Source: Methanoculleus taiwanensis (GTDB taxonomy: Archaea; Halobacteriota; Methanomicrobia; Methanomicrobiales; Methanoculleaceae). Taken from it: a stretch of DNA of 64,000 bases. This document shows, piece by piece, positions 18,176 to 25,994 of the stretch (positions are counted from its first letter, which is position 1; every line of letters begins with the position of its first letter). A model generated the notes under the pieces. It worked only from the letters and a program-made list of their open reading frames with translations. It searched no databases and had not been told where the DNA came from. The translations under genes were made by a program, and so were the position numbers. The stretch lies in the NCBI RefSeq assembly GCF_004102725.1, contig NZ_LHQS01000002.1:1045984-1109983 (forward strand), in the 5' to 3' direction.

Positions 18176-18964
18176 TCACCCGGTCTCCGCAAGGCTCCGC
18201 CGGATCTGCCGCCGGGTCTGCCATTCAATTACGCGGCCGACGGCGTCGTAGACCGGGTTGACCGGCACGTCGACGAAGTAGCGCTTCCCGGGCGCGAGCC
18301 AGCCCATCTCGTCCCAGTAGGCGTAGTCGACCGGAGAGTGGTTTCGGAGCTCGTCGAACGTTCCCCGCTGGCCGTGAAAGATGATGACGTCCCGAAGGCC
18401 GGGTGACGCCCGCGTCTTCCGGTTTAGGGCCTCATAAAAAACTCTTGCGGCATCTCTGAGTGTCTGCTCGTTCTTCTGCGTCTGCCGTGCGGAGATCACC
18501 GGCGACGTGACGATACCGGCGCGGCCGGCGACCTCGAACCCCCAGACGGTGGCGACGAGGTTTAAGTAGTCGAGGACGTCTTTCTCCCCGAGCGCACCGG
18601 CGGTCGCGAGGAGGAGCGCTTTTTTGTCGAAGAACCGGGGACGGTGAAAGATGTAGCTCAACCGGTCGATGAAGACCTTCATCAGCCCCGAGACGTTCAT
18701 TCCGTAGACCGGAGAGGCGAAGATCACGCCTTCGGCGTCGTGCATCTTCTGCTCGATCGACGGGGCGTCGTCCTTTCGGGGGCAGCGCTCCTCGCCCTTC
18801 TCGAAACAGAGGAAACACCCGAGGCACTGGGCGAGGTTGGCATCCTTCAGCATCAGGTACTCAAACTCCACCTCCCCGAGCGACCGCATCGCTGCCTCGA
18901 TCGTCTGTGCCGCCCGGTAGGTGTTGCCTTTCCGCGGGCTGCCCATGATGACAAGGACTCTCAT
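18176..18964 (-). CDS. Iron-sulfur flavoprotein (flavodoxin/FMN reductase family)
   Basis: A 262-residue protein beginning MRVLVIMGSPRKGNTYRAAQ, the FMN phosphate loop. The cluster motif CLGCFLCFEKGEERC is C-x2-C-x2-C-x6-C. ASPVYGMNVSGLMKVFIDRLSY is the flavin ring loop. A C-terminal extension of about 60 residues (WDEMGWLAPGKRYF...) is absent from the shorter paralogues and may cap the active site. It is divergent from the rhodopsin gene, with 93 bases between the two starts. Confidence 0.85.
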   Translation of the reverse strand: MRVLVIMGSPRKGNTYRAAQTIEAAMRSLGEVEFEYLMLKDANLAQCLGCFLCFEKGEERCPRKDDAPSIEQKMHDAEGVIFASPVYGMNVSGLMKVFIDRLSYIFHRPRFFDKKALLLATAGALGEKDVLDYLNLVATVWGFEVAGRAGIVTSPVISARQTQKNEQTLRDAARVFYEALNRKTRASPGLRDVIIFHGQRGTFDELRNHSPVDYAYWDEMGWLAPGKRYFVDVPVNPVYDAVGRVIEWQTRRQIRRSLAETG

Positions 18965-19057
18965 GGGCATCCCATGGCGGCCGGACAGCATCAATCAGCC
19001 GGTTGATCGGCACTATCCTTATGTAGTCCGGCACGCATCATGGCGCAGTGAGATGCT

Positions 19058-19711
19058 ATGGCCGGTGAAGAGATGCTTGTCTTCTGGGCAGGGGCGGTGA
19101 TCTTCGGGCTTGCCACCCTGCTTTTCGTGGTGCTCAAGCTTCGCAGACCCGAATATGGGATCTTCTACGGTTCCGATATCTTCGTCTGCTTTATTACGAC
19201 GATCTCGTATGTTACGATGGCGCTCGCCCTCGGGACATCCGTCGCAGCGGACGGACAACCGATATACTGGACGCGGTGGCTCTACTACATCGCAAGCTGC
19301 AGTATCCTGACGCTCGACGTGGCCTATCTCGCCGGCAGGCCGACGGTGACGAAGTTCGAGGTCGCACTCTTCACCGGGCTCGTCATGTTCTGCGGCTTTC
19401 TGGCAAGTTTCCTCACCGGGCCTGAGAGGTGGTGGTTCTTCGCATTCAGCAGCGCCGCATACGCAGGGCTCCTCTACACCCTCTTTGCCGGGACGGGGCG
19501 GGCAGAGCCGGGGATGAAGCCGGTCATGTGGTTTATCCTGCTATTCTGGACGCTCTTTCCGGTCGTCTGGGTGCTGGCGCCGACTGGGCTCGGGATCATC
19601 ACGACTCCTGCCGGGGCGGTTCTTTACGCCATCCTCGACATCATCACCAAGATCGTCTTCGGTCTCTGGATCACGATGCGTATTCTCCCTTTCCGGCAGC
19701 CGATCGGATGA
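19058..19711 (+). CDS. Microbial (type-1) rhodopsin
   Basis: A 217-residue, seven-helix protein that aligns along its length with bacteriorhodopsin. Helix G has AILDIITKIVFGLWI, with Lys198 (retinal Schiff base, bR K216) and Asp194 (bR D212). Helix F has W164-x2-FP-x2-W171 (bR W182, Y185 as Phe, P186, W189), with exactly the bR spacing to the lysine. Helix C has YWTR with Arg73 (bR R82). The acceptor position D85 is Tyr76, T89 is Ser80, and D96 is conserved as Asp87. Loss of the proton acceptor argues against a normal outward proton pump; a sensor or unusual photochemistry is more likely. No transducer or retinal-synthesis gene is nearby. GTGAG lies 6 bases before the ATG. Confidence 0.9.
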   Translation: MAGEEMLVFWAGAVIFGLATLLFVVLKLRRPEYGIFYGSDIFVCFITTISYVTMALALGTSVAADGQPIYWTRWLYYIASCSILTLDVAYLAGRPTVTKFEVALFTGLVMFCGFLASFLTGPERWWFFAFSSAAYAGLLYTLFAGTGRAEPGMKPVMWFILLFWTLFPVVWVLAPTGLGIITTPAGAVLYAILDIITKIVFGLWITMRILPFRQPIG

Positions 19712-19752
19712 CCGGCGCTTCGCCGCTCCTCTCCGCTTACCGATCCCCTGCC

Positions 19753-20067
19753 TCACCTCTCGTCAGCCGGCTTTTTGAGGTGCGCACGCAGGTACGCAAA
19801 ATCATCCTCGGTCGCGTTGATCTCGTAGAGCACGGTTCCGTACCCCGGACAGAGCTTCGTGAAGGGAAGAAGGATCTTCTGCCTCCGGATCTGCATGCCG
19901 AGAAGCATCGGCGCTTTGAGCAGTATCCGGATATCCCGGAAGACAAACTCCGGGTAGAGTTCGTACTGCTCTTTTGAGTTCTTCGTAACGTACCTGTTCA
20001 CTTCATCGGGCGTTGTGTCCTTTAAGAGCACCTTGCCGCCGAGATTGTTAATGCATCGGGAGGGCAT
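19753..20067 (-). CDS. DUF1894-like methanogen protein
   Basis: A 104-residue protein starting MPSRCINNLGGKVLLKDTTPDE. The order of blocks (Cys-Ile-Asn near the start, a VRKN-like helix NRYVTKNSKEQY, then a beta strand and LLPFTKLCPGYGTVLYEI) resembles DUF1894, a family confined to methanogens and without known function. It converges with the rhodopsin gene. Confidence 0.6.
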   Translation of the reverse strand: MPSRCINNLGGKVLLKDTTPDEVNRYVTKNSKEQYELYPEFVFRDIRILLKAPMLLGMQIRRQKILLPFTKLCPGYGTVLYEINATEDDFAYLRAHLKKPADER

Positions 20068-20156
20068 ATGTTCGTATGTCTCCGAACTAGTTTGTATACT
20101 TTCCGGAGCACTATTGCAGGAAAACTATACCAACCCGACCGCCGATACCTCCGGTT

Positions 20157-20732
20157 ATGTACGTTGTCGCATTCAGTGGAAGCCCGCGAGCGGAGGGGAA
20201 CACCGAACGGCTGATCCGCCACGCCCTCGCCGTCCTCGAGGAGGAGGGGATCGAGACCGAACTCGTCCGGATCGGGGGAAAACCGGTTCACGGCTGCACG
20301 GCATGCCAGAAATGCTTCGAGAACCAGGATAAACGCTGTATCATCGGGAAAGATGTCGTCAATGACTGCATCGAAAAGATGATCGCGGCAGACGGGATCA
20401 TCATCGGTTCGCCGACCTACTTCGCCGACCTCTCCCCCGAGACCAAAGCCCTCATCGACCGGGCAGGGTTCGTGGGGATCGCTAACGGCGGGCTCTACGC
20501 CCGAAAGGTGGGTGCAGCGGTCGTCGCCGTCCGCCGTGCCGGAGCGATCCACGCCTTCGACTCGATCAATCACTTCTTCGGCATCAGCAATATGTTCACG
20601 GTGGGCTCGTCCTACTGGAACATCGGCATCGGGCTTGAGGCAGGGGACGTCGAGGAGGATGCCGAGGGAATCGCGACGATGCAGAACCTCGGGCGGAATA
20701 TGGCGTGGCTCTTAAAGAAGATAGCCTCGTGA
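20157..20732 (+). CDS. Iron-sulfur flavoprotein (NADPH-dependent FMN reductase family)
   Basis: A 191-residue flavodoxin-fold protein: MYVVAFSGSPRAEGNTERLI is the FMN loop, and CTACQKCFENQDKRC is C-x2-C-x2-C-x7-C. SPTYFADLSPETKALIDR is the second flavin loop. It is the shortest of the four paralogues in the window. The next gene begins 17 bases after its stop, so the two are probably co-transcribed. Confidence 0.87.
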   Translation: MYVVAFSGSPRAEGNTERLIRHALAVLEEEGIETELVRIGGKPVHGCTACQKCFENQDKRCIIGKDVVNDCIEKMIAADGIIIGSPTYFADLSPETKALIDRAGFVGIANGGLYARKVGAAVVAVRRAGAIHAFDSINHFFGISNMFTVGSSYWNIGIGLEAGDVEEDAEGIATMQNLGRNMAWLLKKIAS

Positions 20733-20748
20733 CCCGGCCCGGTGCCGT

Positions 20749-21279
20749 ATGACTGTGATCCTGTATATCGCCGCAAGCCTCGACGGCTATATCGCCCGCG
20801 AGGACGGCGACGTCTCATGGCTGGAGATATACGGGGAGAGCGGGGAAGATTACGGCTATCCGACCTTCTTCGCCGGGATCGATGCGCTCGTCATGGGATC
20901 GAGGACGTACGAGCAGATTGTAGGATTCGGCGAGTGGCCGTACGGGGATAAGCCCGTCTACGTTGTTTCGGGGAGGAGGCTGCCGGTTCCCGAAAGGGCG
21001 AACGTCACCTTTCTTTCGGGCACCCCGCACGACCTCGCCCTCTGCATGCGGAGACGGAACCACAAAAACGTCTGGCTGGTCGGGGGCGCTTCGCTTGCGG
21101 GGCAGTTCCTGCGCGACGGCCTTGTCGACGAGATCATCCTCACGGTCATCCCCGTGCTGCTCGGCGGGGGCATCGCGCTCTTCGGGAGGCTTGGGAGCGA
21201 GGTGCACCTCGCCCTTCTCGGTGCCGAAACCTACCCTGCCGGCGTCGTTCAACTGCGATACGCAATTCAGCCGGGATAA
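20749..21279 (+). CDS. Dihydrofolate reductase/RibD-C fold protein (YyaP-like)
   Basis: A 176-residue protein of the RibD C-terminal/DHFR-like family. ILYIAASLDGYIAREDGDVSWL is the family opening, DALVMGSRTYE the cofactor-binding stretch, and VWLVGGASLAGQFLRDGLVDEIILTVIPVLLGGG the NADPH-binding and closing segment. The reaction is likely an NAD(P)H-dependent reduction of a small pterin- or riboflavin-type compound; the substrate is unknown. It follows the iron-sulfur flavoprotein gene closely. Confidence 0.85.
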   Translation: MTVILYIAASLDGYIAREDGDVSWLEIYGESGEDYGYPTFFAGIDALVMGSRTYEQIVGFGEWPYGDKPVYVVSGRRLPVPERANVTFLSGTPHDLALCMRRRNHKNVWLVGGASLAGQFLRDGLVDEIILTVIPVLLGGGIALFGRLGSEVHLALLGAETYPAGVVQLRYAIQPG

Positions 21280-21355
21280 GTGCGGATTTCGAAAGAGATA
21301 AGGGATATCTTTTCTATTGTTTATCAGGAGCCTTTCAGGGCGGGGCTGGTATACC

Positions 21356-22243
21356 GTGAACGAACTCGATGATTTTCTCGAACCGCTGCATCAGGGCGTC
21401 TGGGAGGTTGCGGTACCGAAGGAGTCGGTGGAAGGGTCACCGGGCACCGGGTGGGCGAAGTCTGCGATCAACCTCCCCACCCCCGGCACGATCGCCAGTT
21501 ACCGGAAAGGGCAGTACCACGTGCACGAGACGGCGACGGAATGGCGGGTGCACCTCGACCGCTACGATCCGAAGGTGCATCCGCTGCTTCACCTGGTCGA
21601 CGATGCCCCGCTCGTCTTTATGATCAGCGGCACGCTCCTGGCGCTCATCATGGATACGAAGAGCGCTCTACGCAGGGAGACCTCATCCCTCGTTGCGGAG
21701 CAGAAGGCGGCATGGCAGCTCCTGCTCGTCGCCGGGTTCTGCATGATGCTGATCGGCGTGCTGATCGGTATCGACCCGCTCTCATCCTTCGAGCGGATCG
21801 TCATTCTCGGCGTCCGGTTGAGCGTTCTCTGCCTTGCTCTCGTCATCATCGCAAAAGGGCTTGACCCGCGTTCTTTCCGGGTCGTTTCCGGCGGGAGAGT
21901 CCTCCTCGGGTTCGGCATCCTTGCTGTCGGCCTCACGTCGTTCTCCCTCGACCTTGAGTGGGTGGCCTCGAGTTTCGTCCTGATCCTGGCACTCTGGGCC
22001 TTCGCGAGCGCCGTCGTCTCGCTGAAACGGACTGTCCGGGGTCGTTTCGACGTCCCGGAGGGTTTCTACAAGCGCCTCGGTATAGGCATCGCCTCGCTGC
22101 TCTTCGCTGTTCTCATCCTCGCGGTTCCGGACGCGGTCGAGGAACTGCTCGTGTATGCCGTGAGCGCGATTGCCCTGCTCTTCGGGTTCTTGCTGGTGCT
22201 CGAAGGACTGGGTTTCCGGAGGCGGATGAAGGCGGAGGTCTAA
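21356..22243 (+). CDS. Membrane protein with soluble N-terminal domain
   Basis: A protein of about 295 residues. The first 110 residues are soluble and include a conserved-looking EVAVPKES...SAINLPTPGTIASYRKGQYHVHE segment. A hydrophobic segment (LVFMISGTLLALIM) follows near 95-108, then six or more helices from about residue 125 to the end. The layout of the C-terminal half resembles HdeD-type small-helix membrane proteins. The GTG at 21356 (VNELDDFLEPLHQ) is the likely start; a TTG at 21317 is an alternative. No specific function is recognised. Confidence 0.6.
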   Translation: MNELDDFLEPLHQGVWEVAVPKESVEGSPGTGWAKSAINLPTPGTIASYRKGQYHVHETATEWRVHLDRYDPKVHPLLHLVDDAPLVFMISGTLLALIMDTKSALRRETSSLVAEQKAAWQLLLVAGFCMMLIGVLIGIDPLSSFERIVILGVRLSVLCLALVIIAKGLDPRSFRVVSGGRVLLGFGILAVGLTSFSLDLEWVASSFVLILALWAFASAVVSLKRTVRGRFDVPEGFYKRLGIGIASLLFAVLILAVPDAVEELLVYAVSAIALLFGFLLVLEGLGFRRRMKAEV

Positions 22244-22355
22244 CGGAGCGCCGTTCCCGGAGGCGGGCATCGCAGCCTGCCGGGCGGGGCTGAAGCGTCC
22301 ACCGTTTCAAGCACCGTTCCACTTATTGTCTGATACAGCGTACCTTTTTAATGAA

Positions 22356-24998
22356 ATGCGTGAACCGGCCGTCAAGAAAGATCTCTACTGGTGCGATACC
22401 TGCAACGTCCCCCTTATAGGACGCCGATGCGGCTGCGGAGCGGAAGGGAGACAGATCCCTCTCCTGCAGCCCTACGATCTCCGCCCGGCACTCGCGGCGG
22501 ATGCCGACCTCATCAGGAGGCTCGTGCACGAGCGATTCGGCGCGGTTCCCCTGCCGAAGATCATCCTCCTGAACAAGACCGGAGGCACCGACCGTGCCGA
22601 CCTCGTGATCATGCACGGGAACCGGTTCGGCTGGCTCACGTTCGATCCGGTGGAGCGCCGGTTCAGTCTCGATATCGCGCCCGAGGCGCTCCCCCATATC
22701 ATCCCGTACGCAACGCGCGGCATCGTCGCGCTTGAGGATCACCTCGACCCCGGCAGGGGAAAGATCCGTATCGGCGGCAAACGGTTTCCCTTAACCAGCC
22801 CGGTGGCCGACGGGATGGCGATCGTGACCTACCGGGGCAAACACGGCACCGGAATCGTCCGCGAGGGGCATATCAAGGTGAAGGAACTCTCGCCGGTAAC
22901 CCCCCGGGAGTGCAGCGACCCTGACTGGAACGTCGCGATCGACCGGAACCGCTACCACCTCAAAAACCTCGAGCGGGCCGCCGTCCGCACCATCAAGCAG
23001 CATATGCACGACCGGCCGAACGCGAACGTATCCTTCTCCGGCGGCAAGGACAGCGCCGCCGTCCTCCACCTCGCCAGGAAAGCCGGTGTTACGAAGGCGT
23101 TCTTCATCGATACCGGGATAGAGCTCCCCGAGACGGTCGAGTACGTCGCATCGCAGGGCGTCGAGATCGTCCGGAAAGCCGGAGATTTCTTCCAGGCGGT
23201 CGAGAAGGTCGGGCCGCCCGGGAAAGACCATCGCTGGTGCTGCAAGCTCCTAAAGCTTCATCCGCTCAAGATCTACCTCGCCGAGGTCGGCCCCTCCGTC
23301 ACGATGCAGGGGAACCGGTGGTACGAGTCATGGAACCGTGCCGATCTCGATGAAACCAGCCAGAACCCGGCGAACCCCCTGCAGCTGAACGTATCCCCGA
23401 TACGGAGCTGGCGGGCGCTCGAGGTCTTCCTCTACCTCTGGTGGCGGAACGTTCCCATCAACCCGCTCTACGATAAGGGACTCGAACGGATCGGGTGCTA
23501 CCTCTGTCCGGCCATGCTCGAAAGCGAGTACGAAGCGCTCCGGGTCATGCACCCCGACCTCACCCGCCGCTGGGACGAGTTCCTCGAGAAGTGGGCTGCG
23601 AAGTCGGGGATGCCCGAGGCCTACTGCACCTGGGGGCTCTGGCGATGGCGGGCGCTGCCGCCGAAGATGCGCGAACTCTGCAGGGAGAAGGGTATTCCCG
23701 TCAACGACGACTATACCCTGCGTCCCCTGCCGGAGGCTGAGCGGCGGGTTCTGGCCGAACCTGCTGCACGGGCTCCGCCTGCCGAACCGCCCGTGATCGC
23801 CGATGAGGCCGAGGGGTTCGCCGTGGATGCCGTCAGGAAAGATTTCCCGATCCTCGGCGACTTTGTCTACCTCGACTCCGCAGCGATGAGTTTCTCACCG
23901 GAGCCCGTCGTAGCGGCGCACCTCGAGTTCGAACACCGCTACCGGGCCAACGTCGGGCGGGGCGTGCACCGGTTCACCCGGATAGCGACGCAGCGTTACT
24001 GGCATGCTCACGAGAAGGTGGCGCGGTTCATCGGGGGCGATGCGGGCGTTACTGTCTTTACGAAGAACACGACCGAGGCGATCAACATGGTCGCGCAGGG
24101 GCTCTGCTGGAAGCCGGGAGACCGGGTGATCACCACGATCCTCGAGCACCACTCGAACCTGCTGCCGTGGCGGGCGCTCGCTCGGCAGGGTGTCGCGCTC
24201 GACGTCATCGGCATCAACGAGGACTACTCGCTCGACCTTGCCGCGCTCGAGGACGCCATCACCGATACGACCCGGCTCGTCGCCGTCACCCACGCCTCGA
24301 ACGCCATCGGCGTCGTTACGCCCGTCGAAGAGATCGCCCGGATCTGCCGTGACCGCGGCGTTCTCCTGCTCGTCGACGCTGCGCAGTCCGTCCCGCATAT
24401 GCCCGTCGATATCGGCAGGCTCGGATGCGACTTCCTCTGCTTCTCGGGCCACAAGATGCTCGGGCCGACCGGCACCGGCGTCCTCTGGATGCGGGAGGCG
24501 ATCATCGAACCGTCCCTGCTCGGCGGGGGGATGATCGAGACCGTGACGGAAGATGCGTATGTTCCGGCGGAAGGTTACGGCCGCTACGAGGCCGGGACGC
24601 CGAACGTTGCCGGCGGGATCGGCCTCGGGGTTGCGGTGGACTATCTCGAAGCCATCGGCATGGAGAAGATCCGCCGGCACGAAGAGCGCCTGACGACGCG
24701 GCTCATCGAAGGGCTCTCTGCCATCGACGGCGTCCGGGTCTACGCTCCGAAGGATCCGGCATCCCGTATCGGTGTCGTCTCCTTCAATGTCGAGAATATC
24801 CACCCGCATGAGGTCGCGCAGTACCTCGACGAGGAGGCGGAGATCCTCGTCCGGTCGGGCTACCACTGCTGCCAGCCGCTCATGGAGTATCTCGGTCTGC
24901 CCGACGGGACGGTGCGGGCGAGCTTATCGCTCTACACCACCGAGCAGGAGATAGATCTCCTCATCGCCGCCGTCGGCGAGATCGCACGGGGACGCTGA
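22356..24998 (+). CDS. Fused PAPS-reductase-like ATP-pyrophosphatase and SufS-like cysteine desulfurase
   Basis: An 880-residue multidomain protein. Residues 13-28 are a zinc ribbon (CDTC, CGCG); 40-200 look like a PUA-type domain. From about 220 to 440 comes an N-type ATP-PPase of the CysH family, with the PP-loop SFSGGKDS near residue 227 and cysteines in RWCCKLLKL and CYLCPAM. From 500 to the end comes a complete group II cysteine desulfurase: PLP lysine 700 in SGHKMLGPTG and catalytic Cys838 in RSGYHC. The desulfurase would supply persulfide to the ATP-PPase half, as in tRNA thiolation or sulfur-cofactor synthesis, rather than sulfate assimilation. The ATG at 22356 is chosen; a TTG at 22326 is possible. 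It converges with fdhD. Confidence 0.88.
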   Translation: MREPAVKKDLYWCDTCNVPLIGRRCGCGAEGRQIPLLQPYDLRPALAADADLIRRLVHERFGAVPLPKIILLNKTGGTDRADLVIMHGNRFGWLTFDPVERRFSLDIAPEALPHIIPYATRGIVALEDHLDPGRGKIRIGGKRFPLTSPVADGMAIVTYRGKHGTGIVREGHIKVKELSPVTPRECSDPDWNVAIDRNRYHLKNLERAAVRTIKQHMHDRPNANVSFSGGKDSAAVLHLARKAGVTKAFFIDTGIELPETVEYVASQGVEIVRKAGDFFQAVEKVGPPGKDHRWCCKLLKLHPLKIYLAEVGPSVTMQGNRWYESWNRADLDETSQNPANPLQLNVSPIRSWRALEVFLYLWWRNVPINPLYDKGLERIGCYLCPAMLESEYEALRVMHPDLTRRWDEFLEKWAAKSGMPEAYCTWGLWRWRALPPKMRELCREKGIPVNDDYTLRPLPEAERRVLAEPAARAPPAEPPVIADEAEGFAVDAVRKDFPILGDFVYLDSAAMSFSPEPVVAAHLEFEHRYRANVGRGVHRFTRIATQRYWHAHEKVARFIGGDAGVTVFTKNTTEAINMVAQGLCWKPGDRVITTILEHHSNLLPWRALARQGVALDVIGINEDYSLDLAALEDAITDTTRLVAVTHASNAIGVVTPVEEIARICRDRGVLLLVDAAQSVPHMPVDIGRLGCDFLCFSGHKMLGPTGTGVLWMREAIIEPSLLGGGMIETVTEDAYVPAEGYGRYEAGTPNVAGGIGLGVAVDYLEAIGMEKIRRHEERLTTRLIEGLSAIDGVRVYAPKDPASRIGVVSFNVENIHPHEVAQYLDEEAEILVRSGYHCCQPLMEYLGLPDGTVRASLSLYTTEQEIDLLIAAVGEIARGR

Positions 24999-25073
24999 CG
25001 CGTAGCGCAGGCTGCACTTCGCGTCTTGGCGGCGTAGGCGTGACCGACCGGACGTGAAGCCCGCTGCACAGCC

Positions 25074-25805
25074 TCACGCAGACAGTCCCGTTATCCTCTC
25101 CGCGTGCGCATAGACCGCCATGTCCGGCGTTCCCGCAGACCCGACGATGCAGAGGCCGGTCTCCAGAGCGATCTCCACGGCGAGGGCCGTCGGGGGTCCG
25201 GTGGAGACGAGCACCGGGATCTTCGCCATGAGGCACTTTCGGACCATCTCGGAGGTGACGGATCCGGTGCCGACGGCAACCATCCGGGAGAGGTCAAAAC
25301 CGTCACGCAGTCCCCGCCCGATCACCCGGTCAAGTGCATTGTGCCGGTCGAGATCCTGAGAACAGGCGACGATCCGGCTCCCGTCTGCGAGGGCGACCGC
25401 CTCGAGCACGCCGGGCGCAGGGAGAGCATCGACGGCGGCCTTGATCTCCGGAACGGCTACCATATGGTCCGAGTCGATCGCGGGCAGCTTCTGCGTGTCG
25501 ATGTAGGAGGCCGCGCCCCCGCACCCGGAGAGGATGGTCTTCTTCACATTCCCCCTCCTGAAGGGATCCTTTGTAAGGACACTGATCCGGTTCTCTTCGA
25601 TCCTGACTGACTCGATCTCGCCAGGGCTCCGGATAATCTCTTCGGTATAGAGATAACCGGTGATGAAGTCCTCAAGCCCGGCGGGGCTCAGGATCACGGT
25701 CGTCAGGTGCCTGCCGTTGACGAAGATCGCCACCGGCGCCTCTCTGGCGACATCCTGGACAAACTCGCCGTCGCCGATACGGGTACAGGTGATTCGCTGA
25801 AACAT
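25074..25805 (-). CDS. fdhD: Formate dehydrogenase accessory sulfurtransferase FdhD
   Basis: A 243-residue FdhD protein. In bacteria FdhD passes sulfur from a cysteine desulfurase to the molybdenum/tungsten cofactor of formate dehydrogenase. Landmarks: FVNGRHLTTVILSPAGLEDFITGYLYTE (residues 29-56), Cys95 in TILSGCGGAAS, the cofactor-binding stretch DLDRHNALDRVIG, and STGPPTALAVEIA. The second Cys of the bacterial CxxC is absent. The ATG at 25805 has GTGATG just upstream. Formate use is common in Methanoculleus, which fits. It is convergent with the fused desulfurase gene, 75 bases away. Confidence 0.92.
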   Translation of the reverse strand: MFQRITCTRIGDGEFVQDVAREAPVAIFVNGRHLTTVILSPAGLEDFITGYLYTEEIIRSPGEIESVRIEENRISVLTKDPFRRGNVKKTILSGCGGAASYIDTQKLPAIDSDHMVAVPEIKAAVDALPAPGVLEAVALADGSRIVACSQDLDRHNALDRVIGRGLRDGFDLSRMVAVGTGSVTSEMVRKCLMAKIPVLVSTGPPTALAVEIALETGLCIVGSAGTPDMAVYAHAERITGLSA

Positions 25806-25994
25806 GATCATCACATCGCAGACTGTCGGCATCGGGTTTATACCCCCGGTGCGGGACCATCGTGTGTAGAGGTGTGCGGGAGGGAGTCATAATACCTGAT
25901 ACTCCCGGGCAGGGAGGGGCGAAGCGTCCCGTGCCCGGGAGATCACAACGCCCCCCCCGTACCCGCGGCACAAAAAAAGATGTTTGTGGAATCT

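Noticed and set aside
19058-19711. Heliorhodopsin or unrelated 7TM protein instead of a type-1 rhodopsin
   Set aside because: The W-x2-FP-x2-W and LDxxxK motifs with bR spacing and the YW-x-R helix C pattern are type-1 features in the normal order and orientation.
22356-24998. Two separate genes read through a missed stop
   Set aside because: The frame is continuous with an ordinary linker (about residues 460-500), with no start or ribosome site at the junction.
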